Positions 15,658-25,825 of a stretch of DNA of 64,000 bases are shown here, in pieces. The stretch is from Cypionkella psychrotolerans (lineage in GTDB: Bacteria > Pseudomonadota > Alphaproteobacteria > Rhodobacterales > Rhodobacteraceae): assembly GCF_001294535.1 (NCBI RefSeq), contig NZ_LGIC01000088.1, positions 106,378 through 170,377 on the forward strand. The letters are read 5' to 3'. The notes under the pieces were generated by a model. That model was not told the origin of the DNA and made no database searches. It saw only the letters and a program-made list of their open reading frames with translations. The position numbers and the translations under genes were made by a program. The number at the start of each line of letters is the position of its first letter. The first letter of the stretch is position 1.

Positions 15658-18272
15658 GCAACGGGGCGATCCGCAGAAAGCGGCGGTGCCCTGCGCGCGG
15701 CTCCGCTGATCAGGGCCGCGTGCCGCCAGATCGGCTTTAGCATTTCCAAGATCAGCAAAACCAGCACCCCCGCACCTAAGGGCACCACCAGCCACTGCGG
15801 CTCTAGCGCGCCAAAGCTGAACAGATCGCGGGCAGGGGCCCAGAACACCGTCACCGCCAGCAGCACCGCCACGATCAGCAAAGCCACCGCCAACGCGCGG
15901 TTGGGTCGGGTGATCGCAGTGACAATGGATGATGAAATCGAGCGGTTGACGAAGATCAGCGCCACCACGCAGAGCACAAGCGCATGAAAGCTCAAGGCGC
16001 GCACCTGATCGGTATCGAAGCCATAATTTGGGGCAAGAAACAGGATCGTGGTGACAATCCCCAGCACCAATGTGCCTTGCAGCAGGCCCCACAGAATTGT
16101 CGGCGGCGAAAACAGCGGCTCGGCCACCGGGCGGGGTGGGCGGGTCATCACGTTATCTTCCTCGGTTTCCGCCTCGAACACCAAGGAACACACCGGGTCG
16201 ATGACCATTTCCAGAAAGGCGATATGCACCGGGCCGAACAGCAGCGGCATGCCGAATGCCAGCGGGATCAGGGCTAGGCCCGCAATCGGCACATGCACCG
16301 CCAGAATGAACGCCATCGCCTTGCGCAGGTTGTCATAAATCCGCCGCCCCAGCCGCACCGTGGTGACGATGGCGCCGAAATCATCGTCGAGCAGCACGAT
16401 CGCCGCAGCCTCCCGCGCCACATCAGTGCCCCGTCCGCCCATCGCAACGCCAATATCGGCGGCTTTCAGCGAGGGCGCATCATTCACCCCGTCACCCGTC
16501 ATCGCCACAATCGCGCCACTGGCCTGCAACGCGCGCACAATGCGCAGCTTTTGCTCTGGCTGGATGCGGGCGAAAACGGTGGCGGTCTGTATGGCCATGG
16601 CGAGATCGGTGTCGGTCATCGCGACGAGTGCGGTGCCGTCAATCACCGTATCCCCACCAATCCCCGCAGCTTGCGCAATCGCGAGTGCGGTGGCCGGGTA
16701 ATCTCCGGTGATCATGATCACTTTGATCCCTGCTGATTTGCATTGCGCAACGGCTGCGGGGGCCGAAACCCGCAACGGGTCGGCAAGCCCGACAAGCCCC
16801 AGAAAGCGAAAGTTGAAATCATGCTGATCGGCAGGCAGGTTTGGGCCTGCAAAGCCCGCCTCCGCCACGCCGAGGATGCGCAGGCCTTTGCCGGCCATGC
16901 TGTTCACGGCCTGCATCATCGCTTGCCGCGCTGTCGCCGACAGATGGCAGAGATCAGCAATCGCCTCGGGCGCGCCCTTGGCGGCGACCATGTGGCTGCC
17001 CTTGCCATCAGCACGGTCCCACACTTGCGACATTGCCAGCAGTTTGGCCGACAGCGGATAGGATCGGATCAGCGTGCGGCCCTCGCCGGGCAGAGTCTCG
17101 CCCTTGCGCAGATCCCTTGATGCGAGACTGTGAAACGCCTTTTCCATCGGGTCATGCGGCTGCGGTGACGAGGCCATCACCCCCGCCGCCGCCAGTTCGC
17201 GAAAGGCATCTGGCACAGGGTCAGGCCCGATCAGAAACGCTTGGCCCTCTGGCAGATGCAGCGCCGTCAGCGTCATGCGGTTTTCGGTCAGCGTGCCGGT
17301 CTTGTCGGTGCACAGCACCGAGGCCGCCCCGAGCGATTCAATCGCCGAGGCCCGGCGTGTCAGCACCCGCGCCTTGGAAATCCGCCATGCCCCCATCGCC
17401 ATGAACACCGCCAGCACCATCGGAAATTCTTCCGGCAACATCGCCATGCCGACCGCAATCCCCGCCAGAACCCCGTCCAACCAATCGCCGCGCTGCCAGC
17501 CGTACAGCGCCACGACCAACAGCGCCACCGCCCCGCCGATCAGTGCAAAGGCCAGCACCAAGCGCCGCGTCTGGCGTTGCAAATGCGGCGTGCCGCTTTC
17601 CAACCGGTCCAGCGCCGTGCCGATCTTGCCGATTTCGCTCGCAGCACCCGTTGCGGTGATCTCGGCCAGCCCCTGACCCCGCACGATCAACGTGCCGGAG
17701 AACACCAGCGGTTGATCCTCGCCGCCCGGACGGGCGGTGGCCCCCGCAGCGCCCACCGCCTTGCGCACCGGCACCGCCTCCCCCGTCAGCAGGGATTCGT
17801 CCGCTGACAAGTCTGCTGCCTGCAACAGCCGCGCATCGGCGGGCACTCGGTCGCCCTCGGCCAACACGATCAGATCGCCGCGCACCACATCGGTGCCCGC
17901 GATGCGCAGCCGTTCGCCACCGCGTATCACCAGCGCGCGCGGGCTGGTCAGATCGCGCAGCGCATCGAGCACACGTTCCGTGCGCGCCTCTTGCACGACG
18001 GTGATGGTGATCGACATGCAGGCGAAGGCCAGCAGGATCAGCGCCTCGGCCCGGCTGCCCAGCAACAGATAGACTACGCCGCCGCCCAGCAGCAGCGCCA
18101 GCATCGGTTCGCGCAGCACATTCAGGATGATGCGCAACGGCGCGCGGCGCTTGGCGCGGGGCAGGGCGTTGGCTCCTTCGGCGGTCAGGCGAGTGGCGGC
18201 CTCAACCGGGGAAAGCCCTGACAAAGCGGCGGGGTTTGGCAAAGTCGCGGGGCTCGGCAGGGCGCTGTCCAT
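15654..18272 (-). CDS. Cation-transporting P-type ATPase
   Basis: The frame extends to 18359, but GGAGAC precedes the ATG at 18272, giving 872 residues. It has an N-terminal cation-ATPase domain, the actuator motif LTGEAVPV, the phosphorylation motif CTDKTGTLTENRM (Asp about 323), PEEFP in membrane helix 4, TGDGVNDAPSLK, and about ten membrane helices. PEEFP without a CPC motif places it with P2-type or related pumps rather than heavy-metal CPx pumps; the ion is not certain. Similar pumps sit with Acg-like proteins and arginine-fermentation genes in oxygen-limitation regulons. The promoter lies in the shared FNR region at 18331-18400. Confidence 0.9.
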   Translation of the reverse strand: MDSALPSPATLPNPAALSGLSPVEAATRLTAEGANALPRAKRRAPLRIILNVLREPMLALLLGGGVVYLLLGSRAEALILLAFACMSITITVVQEARTERVLDALRDLTSPRALVIRGGERLRIAGTDVVRGDLIVLAEGDRVPADARLLQAADLSADESLLTGEAVPVRKAVGAAGATARPGGEDQPLVFSGTLIVRGQGLAEITATGAASEIGKIGTALDRLESGTPHLQRQTRRLVLAFALIGGAVALLVVALYGWQRGDWLDGVLAGIAVGMAMLPEEFPMVLAVFMAMGAWRISKARVLTRRASAIESLGAASVLCTDKTGTLTENRMTLTALHLPEGQAFLIGPDPVPDAFRELAAAGVMASSPQPHDPMEKAFHSLASRDLRKGETLPGEGRTLIRSYPLSAKLLAMSQVWDRADGKGSHMVAAKGAPEAIADLCHLSATARQAMMQAVNSMAGKGLRILGVAEAGFAGPNLPADQHDFNFRFLGLVGLADPLRVSAPAAVAQCKSAGIKVIMITGDYPATALAIAQAAGIGGDTVIDGTALVAMTDTDLAMAIQTATVFARIQPEQKLRIVRALQASGAIVAMTGDGVNDAPSLKAADIGVAMGGRGTDVAREAAAIVLLDDDFGAIVTTVRLGRRIYDNLRKAMAFILAVHVPIAGLALIPLAFGMPLLFGPVHIAFLEMVIDPVCSLVFEAETEEDNVMTRPPRPVAEPLFSPPTILWGLLQGTLVLGIVTTILFLAPNYGFDTDQVRALSFHALVLCVVALIFVNRSISSSIVTAITRPNRALAVALLIVAVLLAVTVFWAPARDLFSFGALEPQWLVVPLGAGVLVLLILEMLKPIWRHAALISGAARRAPPLSADRPVA

Positions 18273-18330
18273 AGATCGTCTCCGCGAAGGGCGGCCACCG
18301 ACGCGTCGGACATGGGCGGCATCGCGGCGA

Positions 18331-18400
18331 GCCATGCGCGTTTTTTGCAGGCCACGCATTGATCTGCATCAGGGCGGGCCGGGATCAGCGGCCCTATGGC
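18331..18400. promoter_or_regulatory. Bidirectional FNR-type promoter, P-type ATPase / arc operon
   Basis: TTGAT-CTGC-ATCAG at 18359-18372 is an FNR box with one mismatch. Rightward, TATGGC at 18395-18400 predicts a start near 18407, 41.5 bp from the box centre and 53 nt before the arc carrier ATG. Leftward, the mirror-image position 18331-18336 reads CATGGC, giving a start near 18324, 52 nt before the ATPase ATG. One box therefore appears to serve both operons with nearly symmetric geometry. Confidence 0.7.
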
Positions 18401-18459
18401 TCAAAGCAGCGTCAAGGCGGGCCAGTTGGCGCTGCGCGGCGCGCGAAAGGGGCGACCTC

Positions 18460-19908
18460 ATGCCACTGACATCTGATCCTGCACCCGTTCCAGCGCCGCC
18501 CGCCACGGGCTTCCGCTTTCCCTCTGCCTTCACCATCCTATTCGCGCTGATCATTCTGGTGGCGGCGCTGACTTGGATCATCCCGGCGGGGCAATATGCC
18601 CGCGTCGCTTCCGAGGCTTTGGGCAAGGATGTGCCCGTGGCGGGCACATATGCGCTCACGGAGGCAAATCCGCAGGGCGTGTTTGATGTGATCCTCGCTC
18701 CCATCGCCGGGTTTTACGACCCCGACAGCTATGCGGCCAACGCCATCGACGTGTCGCTGTTCGTGCTGATCATCGGTGGCTTCATCGGCGTGGTCACAGC
18801 CACTGGAGCGATAGATGCAGGCATCGCGCGGGCCATGATCAAGCTCAAGGGCCGCGAGAACTGGATGATCCCGTTCCTGATGGCACTGTTTGCGCTGGGC
18901 GGCACCACCTATGGCATGGCCGAGGAGACACTGGCGTTTTACGTCCTGCTGATCCCGGTGATGATTGCGGCGGGCTATGACGCCGTAGTGGCGGTGGCGG
19001 TGATCCTGCTGGGCGCGGGGGTTGGCGTGCTCGGCTCCACCATCAACGCATTCTCGACAGTGATTGCGTCGGATGCGGCGGGGGTGACCTTTGCCGATGG
19101 CCTGGCGCTGCGGCTGATCATCCTAGGGCTGTGCTGGCTGGTCACTGTGGCGTTCGTGATGCGCTATGCTGCACGGGTGAAGGCGGACCCATCCAAGTCA
19201 TTGGTCTATGACAAAAAGGCCGCGAACGAGGCGCATTTTCTGGGCGGCAAGGCCGCAGCGGGAACCGCGTTCACCGGGCTTCATCAGATAGCCCTGATCC
19301 TGTTCGCGCTGACCTTTGCAGTGATGATCTGGGGCGTCTCCAGCCAAGGCTGGTGGATGGCGCAGATGTCAGGCCTGTTCCTGATCGCCGCCATCCTGAT
19401 CGGCCTGATCGCCCGTCTCGGCGAAGCTCGGCTGGTTGAGGCGTTTCTGAACGGCGCGCGGGACCTGCTGGGCGTGGCGTTGATCATCGGGCTTGCGCGC
19501 GGTATCGTGGTGGTGATGGATGCAGGCCATATCACCGATACCATCCTGCACGCGGCGGAAACCACGGTGGCCGGGTTGCCAAAGGTCGCCTTCATCAATG
19601 TGATCTACTGGATCGAGGTCGGCATGTCGTTCCTTGTGCCCTCCACCTCGGGCCTCGCCGTGCTGTCGATGCCGATCCTTGCCCCGGTCGCCGATTTCGC
19701 GGGTGTGAAACGCGACTTAGTGGTGACAGCCTTCGCCACCGGCAGCGGCATCGTCAACCTGATCACCCCCACATCCGCCGTCGTCATGGGCGGCCTCGCC
19801 ATCGGCCGGGTGCCCTATGAACGCTGGCTGCGCTTCATCGCACCGCTGCTGCTCGCCCTGACCGTGATCATCATGGCGGCGCTCAGCCTCGCCGTCGTTA
19901 TAGCATAG
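18460..19908 (+). CDS. YfcC/DcuC-family carrier, likely arginine/ornithine exchanger of the arc operon
   Basis: The ATG at 18460 (after AAAGGGG) gives a 482-residue, 11-12-helix inner-membrane protein of the YfcC/DcuC family, with a typical start after a short hydrophilic head ([17 protein letters not shown]) and the motif [22 protein letters not shown] near the C-terminus. It is the first gene of the arginine deiminase operon, 8 bp ahead of arcA. That is the place of ArcD in other bacteria, so arginine/ornithine exchange is the simplest role. The family is not the classical APC-type ArcD, so the assignment rests on context. Confidence 0.85.
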   Translation: MPLTSDPAPVPAPPATGFRFPSAFTILFALIILVAALTWIIPAGQYARVASEALGKDVPVAGTYALTEANPQGVFDVILAPIAGFYDPDSYAANAIDVSLFVLIIGGFIGVVTATGAIDAGIARAMIKLKGRENWMIPFLMALFALGGTTYGMAEETLAFYVLLIPVMIAAGYDAVVAVAVILLGAGVGVLGSTINAFSTVIASDAAGVTFADGLALRLIILGLCWLVTVAFVMRYAARVKADPSKSLVYDKKAANEAHFLGGKAAAGTAFTGLHQIALILFALTFAVMIWGVSSQGWWMAQMSGLFLIAAILIGLIARLGEARLVEAFLNGARDLLGVALIIGLARGIVVVMDAGHITDTILHAAETTVAGLPKVAFINVIYWIEVGMSFLVPSTSGLAVLSMPILAPVADFAGVKRDLVVTAFATGSGIVNLITPTSAVVMGGLAIGRVPYERWLRFIAPLLLALTVIIMAALSLAVVIA

Positions 19909-19916
19909 GAAACCGC

Positions 19917-21140
19917 ATGGCACTCACCTACGGCGTTCATTCCGAAGCCGGCCCGTTGCGCCGCGTCATGGTGCATCGTCCGGGCACCGAGATGGCGCGG
20001 CTGACCCCGGAAAACCGCGAGGAACTGCTGTTCGACGATGTGATCTGGGTGAAACAGGCGCGGGTCGAACATATGACCTTCTGCGATGTATTGCGTGAGC
20101 GCGGCGTCGATGTGGTCTTTCTGCGCGCCCTGCTGACCGAAACCTTGCGCGATATGGAAGCCCGCAGATGGCTGCTGTCGGCGCGGATCAATGACAATAC
20201 CGTCGGCGTCGGTCTGTCGGAGGATCTGTTCGCCTGCCTGATGGAAATGGAGGCGGATGCGCTGTCGTCGATCCTGATCGGCGGCATGAACCGCGCTGAA
20301 TTGCCGATCCCGCGCGCAGGCGTGCTGATCCCGATGCTGCGGCCGCAGGATTTCGTGCTGGCCCCACTGCCGAACCATATCTTCACCCGTGACACCACCT
20401 GTTGGATTTACGGCGGCGTCACGCTGAACCCGATGCACTGGGCGGCGCGGCGGCTGGAGACGCTGAACCTAGCCGCCATCTACAGGTTCCACCCGGATTT
20501 CAAGGATGCGGGCTTTCCGATGTGGTGGGGCGATCCGCTGTTGGATCACGGCCCGGCTACGTTGGAGGGCGGTGATGTGATGCCGATCGGCAATGGCGTG
20601 GTGCTGATCGGCATGGGCGAACGCAGCACGCCGCAGGCGGTGGGGCAGGTGGCGCAGGCCTTGTTTGCGCAGGGGGCGGCGAGCCGGGTGATTGCCTGCC
20701 AGTTTCCGCGCAGCCGATCTGCGATGCATCTGGATACGGTGTTCAGCTTCTGCGACCGCGATCTGGTGACGGTGTTTGCCGAAGTCACCGATGCGATCCA
20801 GAGCTATTCCCTGCGCCCCGGCAAGGCGGGCAAGATCGACGTCACCGAGGAAACCCAACCGTTTCTGGCCGTGGTGGCCGAGGCTTTGGCTCTGAAATCC
20901 CTCCGCTCTGTGCCGACAGGCGGCGATTCGTATGAGTCGCAGCGTGAACAATGGGATGATGCCAACAACCTGCTCTGCCTCAGCCCCGGCGTGGTGGTCG
21001 GCTATGAACGCAACACCCATTCCAACACTCTGCTGCGCAAGGCGGGCGTCGAAGTGATCACCATTCCTGGGGCCGAATTGGGTCGGGGCAGGGGAGGCTC
21101 GCATTGCATGACCTGCCCGCTGATCCGCGACGCGGTATAG
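19917..21140 (+). CDS. arcA: Arginine deiminase
   Basis: This 407-residue enzyme converts arginine to citrulline and ammonia, the first step of the arginine dihydrolase pathway. Visible catalytic blocks are FTRDT (residue ~160), [18 protein letters not shown] and the C-terminal [10 protein letters not shown] with the nucleophile Cys397. Length is normal for the bacterial enzyme. It follows the carrier by 8 bp and precedes the carbamoyltransferase by 9 bp. With arcB and arcC it yields one ATP per arginine and alkalinises the cell, useful under anoxia or acid stress. Confidence 0.97.
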   Translation: MALTYGVHSEAGPLRRVMVHRPGTEMARLTPENREELLFDDVIWVKQARVEHMTFCDVLRERGVDVVFLRALLTETLRDMEARRWLLSARINDNTVGVGLSEDLFACLMEMEADALSSILIGGMNRAELPIPRAGVLIPMLRPQDFVLAPLPNHIFTRDTTCWIYGGVTLNPMHWAARRLETLNLAAIYRFHPDFKDAGFPMWWGDPLLDHGPATLEGGDVMPIGNGVVLIGMGERSTPQAVGQVAQALFAQGAASRVIACQFPRSRSAMHLDTVFSFCDRDLVTVFAEVTDAIQSYSLRPGKAGKIDVTEETQPFLAVVAEALALKSLRSVPTGGDSYESQREQWDDANNLLCLSPGVVVGYERNTHSNTLLRKAGVEVITIPGAELGRGRGGSHCMTCPLIRDAV

Positions 21141-21149
21141 GAGGAAAAC

Positions 21150-22148
21150 ATGCCCGAAAACCTGCATGGTCGCAGCTTTCTGAAGCTGCTGGATTTTACC
21201 CCCAGCGAGATTCGCCACCTGTTGCAGCTTGCCGCCAGTCTCAAGGCGGCGAAGGCGGCGGGCACCGAACAGCCACGGCTTCGCGGCAAAAACATCGCGC
21301 TGATCTTTGAGAAAGACAGTACCCGCACCCGCTCAGGCTTCGAGGTCGCGGCCTATGATCAGGGCGCGCATGTCAGCTATATCGGCCCCTCTGGCAGCCA
21401 TATCGGCCATAAGGAAAGTATGAAAGACACCGCCCGCGTGCTGGGCCGGTTCTATGATGGCATCGAATATCGTGGCTTTGCGCAAAACGATGCCGAAACC
21501 CTCGCCGCATTTTCCGGCGTGCCGGTTTACAACGGGCTGACCGATGATTTCCACCCGACGCAGGTGCTGGCCGATCTGATGACGATGCATGAATTCACCC
21601 ATAAGCATCTGTCGGATATCAGCTTTTGCTTCATGGGCGATGTCGGCGGCAATATGGCGGCGTCTTTGATGGTGGGGGCGGCGCTGATCGGGATGGATAT
21701 CCGGCTTTGCGGACCGCACAGCCTGTGGCCGGACAAAGCGCTGCTGGAACAGTGCGAAGCCATCGCCAAAACCAACGGCGGGCAGATCACCCTGACCGAG
21801 GATGTGGCGCAGGCGGTCAAGCACTGCGATTTCATCTACACCGACGTTTGGGTCTCGATGGGCGAGCCGGATACGGTCTGGGCCGAGCGGATCAAACTGC
21901 TCACACCTTACCGCGTCACCGCCGCCGTGATGGCCGCCACTGGCAATCTGCACAGCAAATTCATGCACTGCCTGCCCGCGTTTCACAACCGCGATACCGA
22001 GGTGGGTGAGGCGACGTTCCAAGCCCATGGCATCGACTGTATGGAAGTGACGGACGAGGTGTTCGAATCGCGCGCCTCGGTGGTGTTCGATCAGGCGGAA
22101 AACCGGATGCATACGATCAAGGCGGTGCTGGTCGCCACGTTGGGATAG
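21150..22148 (+). CDS. arcB: Catabolic ornithine carbamoyltransferase
   Basis: The 332-residue product has the carbamoyl-phosphate motif STRTRS at residues 57-62, the [11 protein letters not shown] block at about 131-141, and HCLPAFH near residue 272 with the ornithine-side cysteine. It phosphorolyses citrulline to ornithine and carbamoyl phosphate in the arginine deiminase pathway. An AGGAGG-type site (TAGGAGGAAAAC) precedes the ATG. Location between arcA and arcC argues for the catabolic rather than the biosynthetic (argF) enzyme. Confidence 0.95.
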   Translation: MPENLHGRSFLKLLDFTPSEIRHLLQLAASLKAAKAAGTEQPRLRGKNIALIFEKDSTRTRSGFEVAAYDQGAHVSYIGPSGSHIGHKESMKDTARVLGRFYDGIEYRGFAQNDAETLAAFSGVPVYNGLTDDFHPTQVLADLMTMHEFTHKHLSDISFCFMGDVGGNMAASLMVGAALIGMDIRLCGPHSLWPDKALLEQCEAIAKTNGGQITLTEDVAQAVKHCDFIYTDVWVSMGEPDTVWAERIKLLTPYRVTAAVMAATGNLHSKFMHCLPAFHNRDTEVGEATFQAHGIDCMEVTDEVFESRASVVFDQAENRMHTIKAVLVATLG

Positions 22149-22184
22149 TAAGATTGGCCCAATAAAATTGGAAGGAACCTGAAA

Positions 22185-23171
22185 ATGCGCATCGTTGTAG
22201 CTCTTGGTGGCAATGCCCTGCTGAAACACGGCGAGCCGATGACCTATCAGGCGCAGCGCACCAACGTGCGGATCGCGGCACTGGCTTTGGCGGATCTGGC
22301 AAAGGATCACCAGATCATTGTGGCGCATGGCAACGGCCCGCAAGTGGGCCTGCTGGCTCTGCAGGCGGCCTCTTACGCACCGCAAGCTCTGTGGCCGCTG
22401 GATGTGCTGGGGGCGGAAACCGAAGGCATGATCGGCTATCTGATCGAGCAAGAACTGATGAACGCCCTGCCTGCGGGGGTGGAATGTGCGACCTTGCTCA
22501 CGCGGGTCGAAGTCGACCGCGCGGACCCTGCCTTTGATCAGCCGACCAAACCGATCGGGCCGATCTATACTGCGAAAGAAGGCAAGCTGATCAAAGCCGA
22601 ACATCTATGGTCGATGGTGGCAGACCCGAAAGGTGGTCTACGCCGCGTGGTGCCATCGCCGCTGCCGCAGCGGATTTTGGGGCTGGCGGCGATTAAGCTG
22701 CTCGTCGAGGCGGGTGTCTGCGTGATTTGCGCGGGCGGCGGCGGTATTCCAGTGGTCCGCAATGATACAGCTGGGATGGAAGGCGTCGAAGCGGTGATCG
22801 ACAAAGACCGCACCGCCGCTTTGTTGGCGCAAGAGTTGAAGGCCGATGCCCTGCTGATGCTGACCGATGTGGTCGCGGTGATGCGCGACTGGGGCACCAA
22901 GGCGGAGGCCGCGATCCGCACGATCACCCCCGACGCGCTGGACAAGATGAACTTTGCGCCCGGTTCGATGGCCCCGAAAGTCGCCGCTGCCTGTGCCTTT
23001 GTGCGGTCGGGCGGCGCAATGGCCGGGATCGGCACCTTGCAAGATGCTCGCGCCATTCTGGAAGGCCGGGCTGGCACCCGGATCACGACAGTTTCACCGA
23101 TAACCCGCGCAAGCGCCAAGGATGCAACACACCAGCAGCCCGCAGACCAACCTGGATCAGTGCGGGCATAG
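22185..23171 (+). CDS. arcC: Carbamate kinase
   Basis: This amino-acid-kinase-fold enzyme (328 residues) transfers phosphate from carbamoyl phosphate to ADP, the energy-yielding step of the arginine deiminase pathway. Motifs are ALGGNALL at the N-terminus, HGNGPQVGLL at about residues 46-55, CAGGGGIPVV and the DKDRTAALLA segment. The last ~20 residues (after TTVSPITRA) are a poorly conserved tail. It lies 36 bp after arcB. Confidence 0.96.
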   Translation: MRIVVALGGNALLKHGEPMTYQAQRTNVRIAALALADLAKDHQIIVAHGNGPQVGLLALQAASYAPQALWPLDVLGAETEGMIGYLIEQELMNALPAGVECATLLTRVEVDRADPAFDQPTKPIGPIYTAKEGKLIKAEHLWSMVADPKGGLRRVVPSPLPQRILGLAAIKLLVEAGVCVICAGGGGIPVVRNDTAGMEGVEAVIDKDRTAALLAQELKADALLMLTDVVAVMRDWGTKAEAAIRTITPDALDKMNFAPGSMAPKVAAACAFVRSGGAMAGIGTLQDARAILEGRAGTRITTVSPITRASAKDATHQQPADQPGSVRA

Positions 23172-23230
23172 GCCGCTTGCGCGACACCTGTTCAAGCGCA
23201 GCCCACCGCGCGATATAAAAGGACGCTACG

Positions 23231-24268
23231 ATGAAAGCTCTGATCTATACCGAAAAAGGCAAGATGGCGCTGCAAGATCGGCCCAAGCCGGAAATCATCG
23301 CCCCCACCGATGCAATCGTGCGCGTGACCAAGACCACGATCTGCGGCACCGATCTGCATATCATCAAGGGCGATGTGCCCACCTGCGCGCCGGGGCGGAT
23401 TCTGGGTCATGAAGGCGTTGGCGTCATTGATCAGGTCGGACCAGCCGTGACATCCTTCAAGAAGGGCGACCATGTGCTGATCTCTTGCATCAGTGCTTGC
23501 GGGAAATGCGACTATTGCCGCCGCCAGATGTACTCGCATTGCACCACCGGCGGCTGGATCTTGGGCAACAAGATCGACGGCACGCAGGCCGAGTTTGTCC
23601 GCACGCCCCATGCCGACCTTAGCCTTTACCACATTCCCAAAGGGGCTGATGAGGAAGCGCTGGTGATGCTGAGTGACATTCTGCCCACAGGTTTTGAATG
23701 TGGCGTGCTGAATGGCAAGGTGGCCCCGGGTTCTGCGGTGGCGATCATCGGCGCTGGGCCGATCGGGCTCGCCGCTTTGCTGACCGCGCAATTCTATTCG
23801 CCCGGCCAGATCATCATGATTGACCTGGACGACAACCGCTTGGAGGTTGCCAAAAATTTTGGTGCGACCTCGACCATCAACAGCGCCGATGGCAAGGCGG
23901 TAGCGGCGGTGATGGCGCTGACCGAGGGGCGCGGCGCGGATACAGTGATCGAAGCGGTGGGTATCCCCGCCACGTTTGAGCTGTGTCAGGACCTGATCGC
24001 CCCCGGTGGCATCATCGCCAACATCGGCGTGCATGGCAAAAAGGTCGATCTGCATTTGGAAACCCTGTGGGATCGCAACATCGCCATCACCACCCGTCTG
24101 GTCGATACCGCGACGATCCCGATGCTGTTCAAAACGGTGGCGGCCAAAAAGATCGATCCGACTCTGCTGATCACCCACCATTTCAAACTGGCGGATATTC
24201 TGGAGGCCTATGCCACCTTCGGCAATGCCGCCAAGACCAAGGCGCTGAAGGTGATCATTACAAACTGA
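23231..24268 (+). CDS. Zinc-dependent alcohol dehydrogenase
   Basis: The 345-residue medium-chain dehydrogenase has catalytic zinc ligands Cys38 and His60-Glu61 (TICGTDLH, GHEGVGVI), structural zinc cysteines in ACGKCDYCRRQMYSHC, and the Rossmann motif GAGPIGLAALL. It is 59 bp after arcC on the same strand and could be co-transcribed. In oxygen-limited cells such an enzyme can reoxidise NAD(P)H by reducing aldehydes, which fits the arc context. The physiological alcohol is not known. Confidence 0.88.
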   Translation: MKALIYTEKGKMALQDRPKPEIIAPTDAIVRVTKTTICGTDLHIIKGDVPTCAPGRILGHEGVGVIDQVGPAVTSFKKGDHVLISCISACGKCDYCRRQMYSHCTTGGWILGNKIDGTQAEFVRTPHADLSLYHIPKGADEEALVMLSDILPTGFECGVLNGKVAPGSAVAIIGAGPIGLAALLTAQFYSPGQIIMIDLDDNRLEVAKNFGATSTINSADGKAVAAVMALTEGRGADTVIEAVGIPATFELCQDLIAPGGIIANIGVHGKKVDLHLETLWDRNIAITTRLVDTATIPMLFKTVAAKKIDPTLLITHHFKLADILEAYATFGNAAKTKALKVIITN

Positions 24269-24283
24269 TCAACTATGCCATGG

Positions 24284-24314
24284 CGGGCTGTCGCCTCAGC
24301 GTAGCAACAGCCCG
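24284..24314. terminator. Hairpin between convergent adh and crp-like genes
   Basis: CGGGCTGT and ACAGCCCG form an 8-bp stem around a 15-nt loop that contains the stop codon of the leftward Crp/Fnr pseudogene. There is no T-run, but position and stem suit a shared terminator. Confidence 0.4.
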
Positions 24315-25021
24315 TCCTGATCCAAATACGTCTTGTCGAAATCGGCCAAAGCCACCAGCCCATCAAAATCATCGAACGTCACACGGCCTTTTTGAAGGGT
24401 AAGAAGCCCTTTCTCACGCAACTGGCGCAATACGCGGTTCACCTGCACGGCACTTAGCCCCAGCGCATCGGCCAGCATGTATTGCGAAAGCGGGCAATCG
24501 TAACCATTTTTAGTCGCCAATCCCATTCGTTTCATACGCGCGCCAAACTCCAGCAGGTAATGCGCGGTACGTTCCAGCGCAGCTCTCCGCCCGATGCCGA
24601 CCAGGTGTTCAACCGCCATCGCCTCGTCGCGCGAGGCCGCCCACAACACGGCGGTCGCCAAACGCGGGTGTTGGCAAAGGCGTCTAGCAGGTCGGCTGCA
24701 ATCACCTCCGATGCTTCGACCGGCGTGAACGGCTCAATATTCCGGTCAGCGGCGCGAAACAAACCGAGCGCAGGCCGAGAAAATCACCCGGTATCTGGAA
24801 ATCGACAATCTGGCGGTCGCCATCGGGCGTATTTTATGCGAGCAAACCCACCCCTTGGCCAAGATGTAGGCTGCCTGATCGACCTGCCCCTGATGCACCA
24901 GATCAACCCCGGTCACAAATCGGCGACGGCGTTGGTGCAGGCGCTCAAGCGTGCTCAGGCCTTCATTTGACAACACGACGAAAGCCGCAAGTTTGCGCGC
25001 AAGGGGGCTGGTTTTGATCAT
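24296..25021 (-). pseudogene. Crp/Fnr-family regulator disrupted by three frameshifts
   Basis: Together the three frames give an almost complete Crp/Fnr protein of about 240 residues. The cyclic-nucleotide-binding-like domain (MIKTSPLARKLAAFV..., then PDGDRQIVDFQIPGDFLGLR) continues as LFRAADRNIEPFTPVEAS and LATAVLWAASRDEA, and ends in the helix-turn-helix CPLSQYMLADALGLSAVQVNR. The reading switches frame near 24825-24829, 24757-24764 and 24666-24669. Each switch is explained by one missing base in or beside a short homopolymer run. There is no N-terminal Fe-S cysteine cluster, so it resembles the FixK/Dnr-like branch rather than FNR itself. It sits at the end of the arc block and could have regulated it. 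It is either a true pseudogene or affected by sequencing errors. Confidence 0.85.
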
Positions 25022-25216
25022 TGGTTAGGTCTCATCCGAGCTCTGAGGCAGACTCTCACATTTTGTCCATTTAAGCGTCCCATTTTGACGGTTGAAGCGC
25101 GCGGCAAAGCTGATGTTGATCAGTCCGCAATAAATTAATTCTGTCAGATTGAAGGAAGTGCCCGCATCCTTGGCGTCCCTGTCCGGGGCAGCGCAACATT
25201 GGAAAGATAATCTCAG

Positions 25217-25456
25217 ATGGCCCAACCGAACGATGTTTCCGGCACTGCAGCGCTTGCTATATGCGAATCCCTGCTGCTGGCCCTGAATGACCGCAATATC
25301 CTGCCGGAATCCGAGATCATCGGCATCCTGAAAGACGCAGCGGCGGCACATCATCACGCGCCAAAAGGCGAGAATGGCATCTCTGAATTGCACGCTGCCG
25401 TCGCCAATTTGATCAACGGCATCCTTGCCGGCGGCAATTCGGTGCGCAGACGCTAG
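25217..25456 (+). CDS. Hypothetical 79-residue protein
   Basis: This small, mostly helical acidic protein (ATG 25217, MAQPNDVSG...) has no membrane segment and no motif that I recognise. The helical block AICESLLLALNDRNILPESEI suggests a compact two- or three-helix domain. A purine-rich stretch precedes the ATG. It lies divergent from the Crp/Fnr pseudogene and convergent with cbpM. Composition resembles the neighbouring real genes, so it is probably coding. Confidence 0.6.
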   Translation: MAQPNDVSGTAALAICESLLLALNDRNILPESEIIGILKDAAAAHHHAPKGENGISELHAAVANLINGILAGGNSVRRR

Positions 25457-25468
25457 CGGCCAGCCGCC

Positions 25469-25825
25469 TCACACAGCAAGTAAACCGATAAACCGCGCAC
25501 CGACCCGCGCACGCAGATCTTGCGGTTCAACTTCCAGCGCCTGCGCCATGGCGCGCAGGTGTTGGCGGGTGGAGTGCAACTGGTCGATCAACTCGATCAC
25601 CACAGCCAAAGCATCGCCTTCCAGATCGAAATGCTCGGCAAGATCACACAGCAGAGCAAGACGCGCCACATCGACGGCGCGAAACATTGCACCTTCGGGC
25701 GAGGGGTGAGCGGCAATAAGCCCCTCTGCCAGAAACACATCAAGTTGGGAATGTGACAGACTTGGTACAGCGGCGAGGGTTTGAGTTTCGCTGAAATATT
25801 GCGTTTCGTTGAAATACTCGATCAT
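25469..25825 (-). CDS. cbpM: Chaperone modulator CbpM
   Basis: The 118-residue protein matches CbpM, the small helical partner that binds the J-domain of CbpA and inhibits its co-chaperone activity. A MerR-like N-terminal block (SHSQLDVFLAEGLIAAHPSPEGAMFRAVDVARLALLCDL, quoted only to locate it at residues ~24-62) is followed by a helical C-terminus. It overlaps the CbpA-like gene by four bases (ATGA), the usual cbpA-cbpM order. Confidence 0.82.
   Translation of the reverse strand: MIEYFNETQYFSETQTLAAVPSLSHSQLDVFLAEGLIAAHPSPEGAMFRAVDVARLALLCDLAEHFDLEGDALAVVIELIDQLHSTRQHLRAMAQALEVEPQDLRARVGARFIGLLAV

Noticed and set aside
25100..25140. TTGATCAG... near 25110 as another FNR box
   Set aside because: The second half-site is not ATCAA and the spacing to CAA is 9 rather than 8, so it does not fit.
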